DNA of 64,000 bases from Rossellomorea aquimaris (GTDB lineage: Bacteria > Bacillota > Bacilli > Bacillales > Bacillaceae_B). The notes below the pieces were generated by a model. The model saw only the letters and a list, made by a program, of their open reading frames with translations. It was not told the DNA's origin and ran no database searches. Positions 52,829-63,496 of this stretch are shown piece by piece. Every line of letters starts with the position of its first letter. Position 1 is the first letter of the stretch. Made by a program: the position numbers and the translations under genes. Where the stretch lies: contig NZ_JAIVAR010000008.1 of NCBI RefSeq assembly GCF_020171925.1, forward strand, positions 27,055 through 91,054, written 5' to 3'.

Positions 52829-54046
52829 ATGAAGAACAGATTTCAATTCCTTAAACAACTTGGGAAGTTCCTCTTGCTTCTTCTACTGATTGCCTTCACG
52901 TTTACGTTTGCAATGTTTCAGGGAGGGTTTGTCAGCTGGTTCTTATTTTATAGCTTTCTGCCCTTTGCCCTGTATTCGCTGATGGTGTTCATCTATCCGC
53001 TTACGGATTTCTATGTTGAAAGGCAGTTTGAATCTGCCGAGTACAAAGCAGGGGATGAACTGAAGGTCACCTTGACGTTGAGAAGGAAATTCCCTTTTCC
53101 TCTTTTCTACATGGTGCTTGAAGACGTCGTGACCGAGTCCCTTTTTCAGCAGTCTTCTTTCCAAAAGGCAAAATCCATGATTTATCCAGGATTCAGGAGG
53201 GAAGTGAAGCTTTCGTATTACATCGATGAACTTCCCCGTGGCGAGCACATCTATTCAGCGGTACGCCTGAAAACCGGTGATTTCTTCGGAGTTTTCGAGA
53301 AGGAAGCTGTTCTTGAGTGCAACAACCAGCTACTCGTATATCCTTCCTTCGTCGAGGTTCAGTACAGACCTCTTGAAAACCGCTACGACCAAGGGATGAC
53401 ATCCTCGAATGTGAAGATACAGAAGGATACGACGATGGCGACGGGCGTCCGCTCGTATCAGCCGGGGGACCGATTCTCCTGGATTCACTGGAAGTCATTT
53501 GCTCGTACGAATGAGCTGATGACGAAAGAATTTGAAGAACGGCAGTCACATGATGTTCTGATTGTGATTGATCGCGAGTACTCAACTGCCTTTGAACCGA
53601 TGGTTACCTTCACCGCCTCTGTCATCCGTTCCATCATCAAAAAAGGAGCGCAGGTCGGGTTGGTTTCAATCGGAAGGGAACATCATTCTTTCCCGATAAG
53701 GGGTGGGGAGGAGCACCAGGGACAGCTCTTTTATCATTTGGCCAAAGTGCAGCCTGACAGTCCGTTCGAATTGGGGAAGGTCCTTCAAGGGGAAGGGCTC
53801 AACTATTCTCAATCCGCAGCGGTGTTTTTCATCACGGCGTCGGTTTCGAAAAAGATGATCATGAGCGTGAATAACTACTCGAAACGCAATAGTTCTGTCG
53901 TGATATTCCTTGTTAAATCACAGGGTGAAACGTATACAGCTGATGAAAAAGCATTGAAGGCCTATGCAGCTTCGCGCGGTATCTGGCTGAAGGTTTGTTA
54001 TGAAGGTGACTTCTCATCAGCCTTTTCGGAGGTGAAGCGGGCATGA
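52829..54046 (+). CDS. DUF58 membrane protein
   Basis: A 405-residue protein with two N-terminal helices (FLLLLLLIAFTFTFAMF and GGFVSWFLFYSFLPFALYS) and a soluble part containing the DUF58 signature YQPGDRFSWIHWKSFARTNELMTKEFE, followed by a VWA-like fold (VLIVIDREYS). It begins one base after the MoxR gene, so translation is coupled, and it overlaps the next gene by 4 bases. DUF58 proteins act with MoxR ATPases in envelope functions; the precise role is unknown. Confidence 0.88.
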   Translation: MKNRFQFLKQLGKFLLLLLLIAFTFTFAMFQGGFVSWFLFYSFLPFALYSLMVFIYPLTDFYVERQFESAEYKAGDELKVTLTLRRKFPFPLFYMVLEDVVTESLFQQSSFQKAKSMIYPGFRREVKLSYYIDELPRGEHIYSAVRLKTGDFFGVFEKEAVLECNNQLLVYPSFVEVQYRPLENRYDQGMTSSNVKIQKDTTMATGVRSYQPGDRFSWIHWKSFARTNELMTKEFEERQSHDVLIVIDREYSTAFEPMVTFTASVIRSIIKKGAQVGLVSIGREHHSFPIRGGEEHQGQLFYHLAKVQPDSPFELGKVLQGEGLNYSQSAAVFFITASVSKKMIMSVNNYSKRNSSVVIFLVKSQGETYTADEKALKAYAASRGIWLKVCYEGDFSSAFSEVKRA

Positions 54047-56250
54047 GGGGAAAAGCATCCACCAATCGCTTTTATTCCATACTGATTTATGTATTCGGTT
54101 TTCTTCTGCTGTGGGAATGGCTGAAACCGCTGAAGGTCGTTACCGATACGGGTAATTTGTCCTTCTTTGTGATATTCATGGCATTGTCACTCGCCATGTC
54201 CCATTTCAGGGTGCATATGGCAGTGTCGGGTGCGGTGAAAGTACTCTTCATTGCGGTATCCATGCACACCCTCTACTTCGATGGTTCCTTATTCGATCCA
54301 TCGTGGCTTGGGTTGTTCTTGGAGGATCTCTGGCTTAACCTGGGGCTGACGCTTGGCAGGGATTGGTCCGATCTTTCTTTTCCTTACCGCAGTCTGTTGT
54401 TCTTCATCTTGCTGTGGTTGATGACGTACCTTCTTTATTACTGGCTCTCCGTCAGAAAGGCAATTCTCTTGTTTTATGTGATGACGGTGACATATATCAG
54501 CGTCATGGATACGTTCACGGCCTATGAGGGGGACCGGGCAATCATCCGTGTCGTGGTGTTCGGGTTCCTGCTCATGGGGCTATTGACACTGGAGCGTCTG
54601 ATTGAAGGAGAAAAGCTTCTCGGTACAAAGATGAGCAGGCACAGGTGGATCGTCCCGCTTACCGTGTTGCTTGGAGTCAGCTCCATCGTGGCATTTGCCG
54701 CTCCAAAAGCCGACCCGATCTGGCCGGACCCCGTACCGTATCTTAAGTCTTTCTCTGAAGGGGCAGGCGGTCTTGAAGGGGTAAGTAAGCTCGGGTATGA
54801 TTCTGATGATTCGAAGCTTGGCGGTCCCTTCATCGGGGATCCGACCGTGGTATTCACGGCTGAAGTGACGAAGGAGCATTACTGGAGGATTGAAACGAAA
54901 GACCTTTATACCGGAAAAGGCTGGGAGCAGTCCCAGGAAGATGAATCCGGCATATCGTTCCTCTCCGGTGAAGAACTCCCGTATAAGTTGGCTCCGGGAG
55001 ATCAGGACAGAAAGCTTGAAACGGAAAAGGTCACGGTAGAGGAAGGGTATACGCATGTCGTCTACCCATACGGAATCGAGAAGGTGGCAGGGAATGAGAA
55101 AGGCTCCTTCGAATTGATGCCGGTCAACGAGAAAATCCGAAGCCTCAATGAAGCGGGTGAACCGGTCAAGCTCGAAGACTATGCCGTCACTTATCGTACC
55201 CCATCTTATTCCCAAAAAGGGATGAGGGCGGCGAACACTGATCAGGAAGCGATGCAGGTTCCTGAATTTGTGGAGAGATACACCCAATTGCCGGCTTCCG
55301 TCCCAGAGAGGGTAAAGGAGTTGGCGGTTAGCATTACGGCGGATAAGAAGGACTGGTATGATAAGGTCCGTGCCATTGAAGGTTACTTCGAGAAAGAAGC
55401 CTATGTGTACGATCAATTCGATGTCCCGATCCCTGAAGAGGGACAGGATTATGTCGATCAGTTCCTATTTGAATCACAAAGGGGTTATTGTGATAACTTC
55501 TCGACCTCGATGGTCGTCATGGTCCGATCCCTCGGTATCCCCGCTCGCTGGGTAAAGGGTTATACAGAAGGGGACTACAAGCGCCAGCTCGATTCTGTTA
55601 GTAAACTTTATGAAGTGTCGAACAATAATGCCCACTCCTGGGTTGAGGTATTCTTCCCTGAAGTCGGCTGGGTCCCATTTGAGCCGACGGTAGGCTTCAA
55701 TAATAACGTAGCATATGAATACGATTTGGATCTCGAGGATTCAGATAAAGAAGAAGATCAGGCACCGGTCCCTGAGAAGGAAACGCCTAAAAAACCGTTG
55801 CAACCGGATTCTGATGAAGGATCCAGCGGTGGTGGCTTCTCTATCAAAGATCTGTGGGAAGATTTTACATCCTTCTTGGCGGATAATTGGGGTAAACTTC
55901 TGATCGGATTCATATTACTTGTGTTCGCAGCGGTCATGGCCTATATCTTCAGAAGGCGCTGGCTTCCCTATTTCCTCATCTTCTATTACAGAAGAAAGAG
56001 GTCGGGTGATGTCTATTCCGAAGCCTATCTCTCATTGGTGAAACAATTAGGAAGATATGGATTAAAAATGCAGGACGGGCAAACCCTCAGGGGCTACTCC
56101 AGATACGTTGATTCCTTCTTCGGAACGTATGAAATGACGAGTCTGACCAACCGATACGAACGAACCCTCTATGGTCATAAGCCTGATCGGGAAGATTGGG
56201 TGAAGATGAGAGAATTATGGGAAAATTTAATTAAAAGGACAACCGGTTGA
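54043..56250 (+). CDS. Membrane transglutaminase-like protein (TgpA/YebA type)
   Basis: A 735-residue protein with an N-terminal block of about seven helices, an external transglutaminase-like cysteine protease domain, one helix near residue 620 (LLIGFILLVFAAVMAYIF), and a C-terminal DUF4129-like tail. The triad region is QRGYCDNFSTSMVVMVRSLG for Cys, NNAHSWVEVFFP for His, and a following Glu/Asp in VPFEPTVG. This is the DUF3488-transglutaminase-DUF4129 order. It completes the MoxR/DUF58/transglutaminase module and corresponds in position to B. subtilis yebA, directly ahead of guaA. Confidence 0.9.
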   Translation: MRGKASTNRFYSILIYVFGFLLLWEWLKPLKVVTDTGNLSFFVIFMALSLAMSHFRVHMAVSGAVKVLFIAVSMHTLYFDGSLFDPSWLGLFLEDLWLNLGLTLGRDWSDLSFPYRSLLFFILLWLMTYLLYYWLSVRKAILLFYVMTVTYISVMDTFTAYEGDRAIIRVVVFGFLLMGLLTLERLIEGEKLLGTKMSRHRWIVPLTVLLGVSSIVAFAAPKADPIWPDPVPYLKSFSEGAGGLEGVSKLGYDSDDSKLGGPFIGDPTVVFTAEVTKEHYWRIETKDLYTGKGWEQSQEDESGISFLSGEELPYKLAPGDQDRKLETEKVTVEEGYTHVVYPYGIEKVAGNEKGSFELMPVNEKIRSLNEAGEPVKLEDYAVTYRTPSYSQKGMRAANTDQEAMQVPEFVERYTQLPASVPERVKELAVSITADKKDWYDKVRAIEGYFEKEAYVYDQFDVPIPEEGQDYVDQFLFESQRGYCDNFSTSMVVMVRSLGIPARWVKGYTEGDYKRQLDSVSKLYEVSNNNAHSWVEVFFPEVGWVPFEPTVGFNNNVAYEYDLDLEDSDKEEDQAPVPEKETPKKPLQPDSDEGSSGGGFSIKDLWEDFTSFLADNWGKLLIGFILLVFAAVMAYIFRRRWLPYFLIFYYRRKRSGDVYSEAYLSLVKQLGRYGLKMQDGQTLRGYSRYVDSFFGTYEMTSLTNRYERTLYGHKPDREDWVKMRELWENLIKRTTG

Positions 56251-56307
56251 CCACTTCATCAACAAGGTTTAAAATGATGTCAAATTAATAATAGAGTTCG
56301 TTAGCAT

Positions 56308-56378
56308 CCTTCGTATATCCTCGATAATATGGTTCGAAAGTTTCTACCCGGTCACCGTAAATGACTGGACTATGAAGG
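56308..56378 (+). ncRNA. Guanine riboswitch aptamer upstream of guaA
   Basis: The purine aptamer core is clear. P1 arms are CCTTCGTA / TATGAAGG. The junction has ATATGG, GTTTCTACC and CCGTAAATG, then GGACTATG. The C in GACTATG (the ligand-contacting position) indicates guanine/hypoxanthine rather than adenine. A terminator stem follows, so high guanine should lower guaA transcription. Confidence 0.9.
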
Positions 56379-56410
56379 CAGTGTTCTATTTAGACATCCT
56401 CGCATGCCCA

Positions 56411-56455
56411 AAAACTAGAATCCTGCCTTTACTATAGGCGGAGTCTAGTTTTTTT
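56411..56455 (+). terminator. Riboswitch-controlled terminator
   Basis: AAAACTAGA-TCC-GCC pairs with GGC-GGA-TCTAGTTTT and a T-run follows. It lies 33 bases after the aptamer, the usual expression platform. Confidence 0.85.
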
Positions 56456-56547
56456 GCTATTATTGCTGGCCAAATGGGTTGGGTGTACAGTAAAACAAAG
56501 GATTTCGGTATATCATTTATGATGATTTATTGGTTTTGCTGGATCCA

Positions 56548-56760
56548 GCTTTTGATTGGAGTGCAAGACGAAGACTCCTGCGGGAGAAATGGCAAATTAG
56601 AAAAGCGGAAGGGCTTTGCTCAGAGGCGGTTTGGCTTATGCCATGTGCCTCTAAGCCCTGCAGCTCGACAAGTGAGACCCCGCAGGAGCGAAAGCGACGA
56701 GGAGGCTCACGGGCCACCCGCGGAAAGCGAAGTCTTGCACGGAAATCGAAAGCGGTGTTA
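56548..56760 (+). repeat. Palindromic intergenic repeat, copy C, inside the guaA leader
   Basis: A 213-bp copy with outer arms GCTTTTGATT / AATCGAAAGC (one wobble pair), inner arms GTGCAAGAC (56561-56569) / GTCTTGCAC (56732-56740), and CTCCTGCGGG near GTGAGACCCCGCAGGAG. It lies between the riboswitch terminator and guaA and would be part of the guaA leader mRNA. Confidence 0.85.
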
Positions 56761-56866
56761 AGAGGACTACTGCTTTAAAAAGTATTGCTAACAAAAAGGA
56801 TGTATTTGTGGATGGTAAGGGAATCATACACAAAAGAGAGATAAATAAATGGATGAGGTGAACTGA

Positions 56867-58420
56867 ATGCTAGGTAAAGAAGAATTGCATAATCAGGAAA
56901 TGATCGTCGTTTTAGACTTTGGAAGTCAATATAACCAATTAATCACACGAAGAATCCGTGAGTTCGGTGTGTACAGTGAGCTTCACCCGCATACCATCAC
57001 ACTTGAAGAAATCCAAGAAATGAACCCATCCGGGATCATCTTCTCCGGTGGACCGAACAGCGTATATGGTGAAAACTCATTCCGCTGTGATGAACGCATC
57101 TTCGACCTTGATATCCCGATCCTTGGTATCTGCTACGGCATGCAGCTAATGACTATGCATTTCGGCGGTAAAGTGGAACGTGCCAAGCACCGCGAATACG
57201 GGAAAGCTTCCATCAACATCGAGAAAACGTCGAAGCTCTTCTCGAATCTAGAAGATGAACAAGTTGTATGGATGAGTCATGGAGATCTTGTAGTCGAAGC
57301 TCCTGAAGGATTTGATGTGAACGCGACGAACCCATCATGCCCGATTGCATCAATGAGTAATGAGGAAAAAGGTCTTTATGCCGTTCAATTCCATCCTGAG
57401 GTACGCCACTCAGTTCACGGTAATGAAATGCTAAAGAACTTCGTATTCGAAGTATGTGGTTGTGAAGGCGACTGGACGATGGAAAGCTTCATCGATATGG
57501 AAATGGATAAAATCCGTAAGGTAGTCGGAGATAAAAAAGTGCTATGTGCATTAAGTGGCGGAGTGGACTCTTCTGTCGTTGCAGTCCTTATTCACAAAGC
57601 GATCGGTGATCAATTGACTTGTATCTTCGTCGATCACGGTCTCCTTCGTAAAGGGGAAGCGGACAGCGTCATGAAGACTTTCTCTGAAGGATTCAACATG
57701 AACGTCATCAAAGTGGATGCGCAAGATCGCTTCCTTGGAAAGCTTAAAGGCGTTTCCGACCCTGAACAAAAACGTAAAATCATCGGTAACGAGTTCATCT
57801 ACGTATTCGATGACGAAGCCGCAAAACTTGAAGGAATTGATTACCTTGCACAAGGGACGCTTTATACAGACATCATCGAGAGTGGGACAGCGACTGCCCA
57901 AACGATCAAGTCTCACCATAACGTAGGAGGACTGCCGGAAGACATGCAGTTCACGCTGATCGAACCTTTGAATACTTTATTTAAAGACGAAGTCCGTGCG
58001 CTGGGCTCTGAATTGGGTATTCCTGATGACATCGTATGGAGACAGCCGTTCCCAGGTCCGGGTCTTGGTATCCGTGTACTTGGTGAAATCTCTGAAGAGA
58101 AGCTTGAAATCGTGCGCGAATCCGACTATATCCTTCGTGAAGAAATCAAGAAAGCCGGTCTTGACCGCGATATCTGGCAGTACTTCACCGTCCTTCCTGA
58201 TATCCGCAGTGTAGGTGTCATGGGGGATGCAAGAACGTACGATTATACAATCGGTATCCGTGCGGTCACTTCAATCGACGGGATGACTTCCGACTGGGCG
58301 CGTATCCCTTGGGATGTTCTTGAAAAGATTTCTACCCGCATCGTAAACGAAGTCGATCACATTAACCGCGTCGTGTATGACGTGACAAGTAAGCCACCTG
58401 CTACGATCGAGTGGGAATAA
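56867..58420 (+). CDS. guaA: GMP synthase (glutamine-hydrolysing)
   Basis: A 517-residue enzyme converting XMP to GMP. The N-terminal class I glutaminase domain has [12 protein letters not shown] with the nucleophile Cys and [10 protein letters not shown] for His/Glu. The ATP-pyrophosphatase domain has the P-loop [15 protein letters not shown], and the C-terminal dimerisation part ends KPPATIEWE, as in all GuaA. A GATGAGGTGAAC site precedes the ATG. It is controlled by a guanine riboswitch and is followed by pbuG, as in B. subtilis. Confidence 0.96.
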   Translation: MLGKEELHNQEMIVVLDFGSQYNQLITRRIREFGVYSELHPHTITLEEIQEMNPSGIIFSGGPNSVYGENSFRCDERIFDLDIPILGICYGMQLMTMHFGGKVERAKHREYGKASINIEKTSKLFSNLEDEQVVWMSHGDLVVEAPEGFDVNATNPSCPIASMSNEEKGLYAVQFHPEVRHSVHGNEMLKNFVFEVCGCEGDWTMESFIDMEMDKIRKVVGDKKVLCALSGGVDSSVVAVLIHKAIGDQLTCIFVDHGLLRKGEADSVMKTFSEGFNMNVIKVDAQDRFLGKLKGVSDPEQKRKIIGNEFIYVFDDEAAKLEGIDYLAQGTLYTDIIESGTATAQTIKSHHNVGGLPEDMQFTLIEPLNTLFKDEVRALGSELGIPDDIVWRQPFPGPGLGIRVLGEISEEKLEIVRESDYILREEIKKAGLDRDIWQYFTVLPDIRSVGVMGDARTYDYTIGIRAVTSIDGMTSDWARIPWDVLEKISTRIVNEVDHINRVVYDVTSKPPATIEWE

Positions 58421-58444
58421 GGTAAATAAATAGAGCCGCAACTC

Positions 58445-58497
58445 AAACCGAACATTTTATAATTAATTTTATAAAATGTTCGGTTTTTCTATTGACC
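58445..58497 (+). terminator. Terminator of guaA
   Basis: CCGAACATTTTATAA pairs with TTATAAAATGTTCGG, with six T behind the stem. Confidence 0.9.
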
Positions 58498-58549
58498 ATC
58501 CCAAATTTCGTTGATACAATAGTCATGTCTTAATAAATCATATAGTTTG

Positions 58550-58624
58550 TTACGTCGTATAATTTCGGGAATAAGGCCCGAGCGTTTCTACCAAGCTACC
58601 GTAAATGGCTTGACTACGAGGTAA
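58550..58624 (+). ncRNA. Guanine riboswitch aptamer upstream of pbuG
   Basis: P1 is TTACGTCGTA / TACGAGGTAA; the core has GCGTTTCTACC and CCGTAAATGG, then TTGACTACG with the guanine-type C. It corresponds to the known purine riboswitch of B. subtilis pbuG. Confidence 0.92.
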
Positions 58625-58684
58625 TCGAATGGGTGGACTTCTTCTTTTTTTCTTTATCGTCCTATCTGTTTGTTATCTTACAGT

Positions 58685-58718
58685 CAAGCTCTGGACCCTG
58701 GTGGTTCAGAGCTTTTTA
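58685..58718 (+). terminator. Riboswitch-controlled terminator ahead of pbuG
   Basis: AAGCTCTGGACC pairs with GGTTCAGAGCTT with a TTTTTA tail. Confidence 0.85.
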
Positions 58719-58756
58719 TTTTGAAATCTGCGACGGCACGAGGGAGGACTACACTT

Positions 58757-60091
58757 ATGAAAAATTTCTTTCAGTTTGACCAACTGGGAACCAATTACAG
58801 AAGAGAAATCATCGGGGGGCTGACTACATTCCTTTCGATGGCCTATATATTGGTTGTAAATCCGTTGACGCTAACGCTTCAATCAGTACCCGATCTTCCG
58901 GACAGCATGAGGATGGATTCCGGCGCCGTATTCGTGGCTACTGCCCTAGCAGCGGCGATTGGTTCCTTGATCATGGGTCTCTTGGCCAAATATCCGATTG
59001 CACTTGCACCTGGAATGGGACTTAACGCATTCTTTGCTTATACAGTTGTATTGACAATGGGTGTTCCTTGGCAATCTGCTCTGACAGGCGTGTTAATTTC
59101 AGGATTGATTTTCATCGGATTGACCTTGACGGGGATCCGTGAAAAGATCATCAACTCGATACCGCCAGAATTGAAATTTGCCGTTGGAGCGGGTATCGGA
59201 CTTTTCATTACGTTCATCGGTTTTCAAAATGCAGGAATCATTGTAAATAATGATGCGGTCCTAGTCGGACTTGGAGATTTGACTCACGGTAACACGTTAC
59301 TTGCGATCTTTGGTATCGTCCTGACGGTCATCTTGATGACAAGGGGCGTCAAAGGTGGAATTTTCATTGGTATGGTGGCAACAGCCATCGTGGGTATGAT
59401 GACAGGATTGATCGATACCCCTCATAAAGTGGTGGATGCAGCACCAAGCCTTGAGCCAACTTTCGGAGCGGCACTTGATCCACTTTTCAATGACGCAGGT
59501 AGTATCTTTACAATTCAAATGCTCGTCGTCGTTTTGACATTCTTGTTTGTTGACTTCTTTGATACAGCGGGTACGCTTGTAGCGGTTGCCAATCAGGCAG
59601 GATTGATGAAGGATAATAAGCTTCCTCGCGCAGGTAAAGCATTATTCGCTGACTCTTGTGCGACTGTTGTAGGTGCCATTCTTGGTACGTCTACAACAAC
59701 TTCTTATATCGAGTCTTCTGCTGGGGTTGCGGCAGGAGCGAGAACGGGATTCGCATCAGTCGTAACGGCGGTTCTCTTCGTCCTTTCAATCTTCTTCTTC
59801 CCATTGCTCGATGTTATCACGGCACCCGTTACGGCACCGGCATTGATCATTGTAGGGGTATTGATGGTATCATCCCTTGGGGAAATTGATTGGAAGAAAT
59901 TCGAAGTGGCGGTTCCAGCATTCCTTACAATCGTTGCAATGCCATTGACTTACAGTATTGCGACAGGTATCGCGATCGGCTTCATCTTCTATCCAATTAC
60001 CATGGCAATGAAGGGCCGTGCTAAAGAGATCCATCCAATCATGTACATGCTGTTCGTCATTTTCGTCCTTTACTTCATTTTCATTGCTTAA
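58757..60091 (+). CDS. pbuG: Hypoxanthine/guanine permease PbuG
   Basis: A 444-residue NCS2/AzgA-type purine permease with about 12-14 helices. Family marks are REIIGGLTTFLSMAYILVVNP, PIALAPGMGLNAFFAYTVV, FVDFFDTAGTLVAVANQAGLM and LGTSTTTSYIESSAGVAAGARTG. ATG 58757 follows GAGGGAGGAC; an upstream in-frame start at 58670 lies within the riboswitch terminator and is rejected. It imports hypoxanthine and guanine, under guanine riboswitch control. Confidence 0.93.
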   Translation: MKNFFQFDQLGTNYRREIIGGLTTFLSMAYILVVNPLTLTLQSVPDLPDSMRMDSGAVFVATALAAAIGSLIMGLLAKYPIALAPGMGLNAFFAYTVVLTMGVPWQSALTGVLISGLIFIGLTLTGIREKIINSIPPELKFAVGAGIGLFITFIGFQNAGIIVNNDAVLVGLGDLTHGNTLLAIFGIVLTVILMTRGVKGGIFIGMVATAIVGMMTGLIDTPHKVVDAAPSLEPTFGAALDPLFNDAGSIFTIQMLVVVLTFLFVDFFDTAGTLVAVANQAGLMKDNKLPRAGKALFADSCATVVGAILGTSTTTSYIESSAGVAAGARTGFASVVTAVLFVLSIFFFPLLDVITAPVTAPALIIVGVLMVSSLGEIDWKKFEVAVPAFLTIVAMPLTYSIATGIAIGFIFYPITMAMKGRAKEIHPIMYMLFVIFVLYFIFIA

Positions 60092-60099
60092 AGTAGACA

Positions 60100-60133
60100 A
60101 AAAACTGATCCCTCTTTAGGGGTCGGTTTTTTA
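60100..60133 (+). terminator. Terminator of pbuG
   Basis: AAAACTGATCCCT pairs with AGGGGTCGGTTTT, including a G-T wobble, followed by T. The remaining gap to 60354 shows no further element. Confidence 0.85.
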
Positions 60134-60354
60134 TTTGTAGGGAAGAATGATTCATTAGATACAGTTGTTGGGGGGAGATTCATTGAGAAGAGATTCTCGG
60201 AAGGTTACAATGAAAGAAAGAGGATGTTTGAACATTGTAGAGAATTTAGTAATAGAAGGAAAGTGAATTTGATTGAAATCGTTGCTCATTTTCGTTAAAA
60301 TCAGGAAATCAGACGCTGTGTCGAAAATGGTCGAATAAATGGGGAGAAATTCTT

Positions 60355-61197
60355 ATGTCTACGTTGGATGTGAAAAAAGTATTAAATAACAATGTCCTGA
60401 TTGCCGAGCATGAAAGCTACGGTGAAGTAGTGTTGATCGGGAAGGGTATCGGATTTAATCGTAAAAAAGGGGATCCGATCCAAAATGATATTGCAGAAAA
60501 AATGTTCGTTTTAAAAGGCGAGAAGGAACAGGAACAGTACAAAAACCTGCTCCCATTCCTTAATGAGGACATTTCCAATGTGATTATCTCTGCAATCGAG
60601 TTGATTCGTGAACGTACGAACTCCTTTTTGAATGAACATATCCATATAGCGTTGACCGACCACATCCTTTTCGCCATTAATCGACTGATGAGGGGGATGG
60701 AAATCCGGAACCCATTCCTGGTAGAAACCCGAACGCTTTACCCGTTCGAGTATGAGATCGCACGGGAAGTGGTCGAAATGATCAACGAGATGACAGATGT
60801 GACCCTTCCGGAAGGGGAAGTGGGGTTCATTGCGCTCCATATCCACAGCGCGATGATGAACAAGGACCTGTCGGAAGTGAATCAGCACTCCCAGCTCATT
60901 TCAAAGCTGACTTCTACCATTGAAGAGCAGCTCGATGTGAAAATCAACAAAGAAAGTGTAGACTACATGAGGCTTGTACGGCATATTCGATATACAATCG
61001 AACGCGTACTCCGGGGAGAGCGCGTCGAAGAGCCAGAAAAGATTGCAAAACTATTGAAAGAGGAATACCCTGTCTGCTATAATCTATCTTGGAAGCTGAT
61101 TAAGATGATGCAGCAAACATTGCAGAAACCCGTGTATGATGCCGAGGCAGTATACCTCACGATGCATCTTCAACGGATTCAAAATAAAGTGAATTAA
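60355..61197 (+). CDS. glcT: ptsG antiterminator GlcT
   Basis: A 280-residue BglG-family antiterminator. Residues 1-57 are the CAT RNA-binding domain (VKKVLNNNVLIAEHESYGEVVLIGKGIGF). Two PRDs follow, with regulatory His in NEHIHIALTDHILFAINRL and ALHIHSAM (PRD1) and VRHIRYTIERVLRG and LTMHLQRI (PRD2). Phosphorylation by the glucose EII should inactivate it. When active it binds the RAT downstream and prevents termination before ptsG, which follows directly. Confidence 0.92.
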   Translation: MSTLDVKKVLNNNVLIAEHESYGEVVLIGKGIGFNRKKGDPIQNDIAEKMFVLKGEKEQEQYKNLLPFLNEDISNVIISAIELIRERTNSFLNEHIHIALTDHILFAINRLMRGMEIRNPFLVETRTLYPFEYEIAREVVEMINEMTDVTLPEGEVGFIALHIHSAMMNKDLSEVNQHSQLISKLTSTIEEQLDVKINKESVDYMRLVRHIRYTIERVLRGERVEEPEKIAKLLKEEYPVCYNLSWKLIKMMQQTLQKPVYDAEAVYLTMHLQRIQNKVN

Positions 61198-61215
61198 TGT
61201 ACTTATCTTTCTTAC

Positions 61216-61320
61216 GTGTTACTGATTCGATCAGGCATGAGTGAAGAAGATAATTGAAACGTATGATTTGGGGTAGTCTATCCTTATACGTTCATTATCC
61301 TCTTTTCTCATGCCTTTTTT
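61216..61320 (+). promoter_or_regulatory. RAT antiterminator site and ptsG leader terminator
   Basis: ACGTGTTACTGATTCGATC and AGGCATGAGTGAAG resemble the B. subtilis ptsG RAT. The RAT overlaps the left arm of a terminator (GGCATGAG...GATAAT pairing with ATTATC...CTCATGCC) that ends in TTTTTT at 61320. GlcT binding would stabilise the RAT and let transcription continue into ptsG. Confidence 0.88.
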
Positions 61321-61377
61321 GTTTGGCGCAATCATCTAATTAGTCGAAAAAAGAAAAATTAAAGGGAGGAAACTCAC

Positions 61378-63444
61378 ATGTTTAAAAAGGCTTTTGGTGT
61401 ACTACAAAAAGTCGGTAAAGCATTAATGCTTCCAGTTGCGATCTTACCAGCAGCCGGACTTTTACTAGCGTTTGGTAATGCTCTTCAAAATCCAACGCTT
61501 CTAGACATTGCCCCATTCCTTAATAACGGCGGCGTTGAAACCGTTGCTGGTGTAATGGAACAAGCGGGTGGAATTATCTTCGGAAACCTGGCACTGCTCT
61601 TCGCGGTCGGTGTTGCCATCGGACTTGCCGGTGGGGAAGGGGTAGCTGGTTTAGCGGCTATCGTTGGTTTCTTGATCATGAACGTAACAATGGGTACGGT
61701 TGAAGGATTAGGTATCCCTGATGTTACTGGTGACGGTGTCGATCCGGCATACGCACTGGTTCTCGGTATCCCAACCTTACAGACAGGTGTATTCGGCGGT
61801 ATCATCGTTGGTATCCTGGCGGCGTCAATGTACAATCGTTTCTTCCAAATCGAACTTCCTTCATACTTAGGATTCTTCGCAGGTAAACGATTTGTTCCGA
61901 TTGCAACAGCAGCATCTTCTGTCGTACTAGGATTATTGATGTTACTGATCTGGCCACCGATTCAAGATGGTCTGAACACATTCTCAAACTTTATGCTTGG
62001 TGAAAACAGAGCATTTGCAGCATTCGTATTCGGTGTAATTGAACGTTCACTTATTCCATTCGGATTACACCACATTTTCTATGCTCCATTCTGGTTCGAA
62101 TTCGGTTCTTACACATCAGCAGCTGGTGAAGTTGTGCGTGGGGACCAGGCAATCTTTATGAAACAAATTCAAGATGGTGTACAAGACCTGACGGCAGGTA
62201 CGTTCATGACTGGTAAATTCCCGTTCATGATGTTCGGACTTCCGGCAGCGGCATTAGCGATCTACCATGAAGCGAAGCCAGAACGTAAAGCAGTTGTTGG
62301 TGGAATCATGGCATCTGCTGCTTTGACTTCATTCTTGACAGGTATCACAGAGCCAATCGAATTCTCATTCTTATTCGTAGCTCCTGTACTATTCGGTATC
62401 CACACAATCTTTGCAGGTTTATCATTCCTTACAATGCACCTGCTGGATGTAAAGATCGGTATGACATTCTCCGGTGGTCTGATCGACTATGTCCTATTCG
62501 GACTGATCAACCCACAAACGAACGCTTGGATCGTCATTCCTGTTGGTCTTGTATTCGCGGTTATTTACTACTTCGGTTTCCGTTTCGCTATCCGCAAATG
62601 GAACCTCATGACTCCTGGTCGTGAAGATGTGGAAGAAGATGACGACGCGCCTGCAAGCTCAGCAAGTGATCTTCCGTACAACATCCTTGAAGCAATGGGT
62701 GGACAAGAAAACATCGCGCACTTAGACGCATGTATCACTCGTCTGCGTGTATCTGTCAACGATGTGAAACAAGTAGATAAAAACCGTCTGAAAAAATTGG
62801 GTGCTTCAGGTGTTCTTGAAGTGGGAGATAACATTCAAGCAATCTTTGGACCTAAATCAGACACGATCAAATCACAAATGCAAGATATTATCCGTGGAAA
62901 AGCTCCGCGTAAAGTAGAAACAAATGCAAACGAAGAAGTAGAACAGCAAATCGAAGAAGTGAATCCGGATGCTCTTCAAACTGAACACCACAATGAAAAG
63001 TTTGTCGCACCGATCACTGGTGAGATCAAAGACATCACAGAAGTACCGGACCAAGTATTCTCAGGTAAAATGATGGGTGACGGGTTCGCGATCGTACCTT
63101 CGGAAGGAACAATCGTTTCCCCTGTAGATGGTAAAGTAGTGAACGTATTCCCAACAAAGCACGCATTAGGACTTGAGTCCAAGGGCGGCCGTGAGGTACT
63201 GATCCACGTCGGTATCGATACAGTTAAATTAGAAGGTAAAGGCTTCGAAGCTCTTGTAAAAGAAGGAGATCAAGTAGAAGCGGGTCAACCATTACTTGAA
63301 GTGGACTTAGACTACATCAAAGAAAATGCGCCTTCTATCATGACGCCGATCGTCTTCACAAACCTTAAAGAAGGTCAACAAGTAACAATCGAGAAGTCAG
63401 GTAAAGTAAATCGTAACGACGAAAACATCATCAAGATCGACTAA
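61378..63444 (+). CDS. ptsG: PTS glucose-specific EIICBA
   Basis: A 688-residue glucose permease and kinase with domain order IIC-IIB-IIA. The IIC membrane domain runs to about residue 420 and has [15 protein letters not shown] and [18 protein letters not shown] has phosphorylated Cys452 in [14 protein letters not shown] has His595 ([11 protein letters not shown]) and active-site His610 ([13 protein letters not shown]). AAAGGGAGG precedes the ATG. It is controlled by GlcT at the leader terminator. Confidence 0.96.
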   Translation: MFKKAFGVLQKVGKALMLPVAILPAAGLLLAFGNALQNPTLLDIAPFLNNGGVETVAGVMEQAGGIIFGNLALLFAVGVAIGLAGGEGVAGLAAIVGFLIMNVTMGTVEGLGIPDVTGDGVDPAYALVLGIPTLQTGVFGGIIVGILAASMYNRFFQIELPSYLGFFAGKRFVPIATAASSVVLGLLMLLIWPPIQDGLNTFSNFMLGENRAFAAFVFGVIERSLIPFGLHHIFYAPFWFEFGSYTSAAGEVVRGDQAIFMKQIQDGVQDLTAGTFMTGKFPFMMFGLPAAALAIYHEAKPERKAVVGGIMASAALTSFLTGITEPIEFSFLFVAPVLFGIHTIFAGLSFLTMHLLDVKIGMTFSGGLIDYVLFGLINPQTNAWIVIPVGLVFAVIYYFGFRFAIRKWNLMTPGREDVEEDDDAPASSASDLPYNILEAMGGQENIAHLDACITRLRVSVNDVKQVDKNRLKKLGASGVLEVGDNIQAIFGPKSDTIKSQMQDIIRGKAPRKVETNANEEVEQQIEEVNPDALQTEHHNEKFVAPITGEIKDITEVPDQVFSGKMMGDGFAIVPSEGTIVSPVDGKVVNVFPTKHALGLESKGGREVLIHVGIDTVKLEGKGFEALVKEGDQVEAGQPLLEVDLDYIKENAPSIMTPIVFTNLKEGQQVTIEKSGKVNRNDENIIKID

Positions 63445-63454
63445 TATAGTTGAG

Positions 63455-63496
63455 AAGACCCTGCACCGGGATACAATCGGTGCAGGGTCTTTTTTA
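63455..63496 (+). terminator. Terminator of ptsG
   Basis: AGACCCTGCACCG pairs with CGGTGCAGGGTCT, followed by TTTTT. Confidence 0.92.

Noticed and set aside
58670..58756. N-terminal extension of pbuG
   Set aside because: It would translate the riboswitch terminator; the ATG at 58757 has a proper site and starts the family-conserved sequence.
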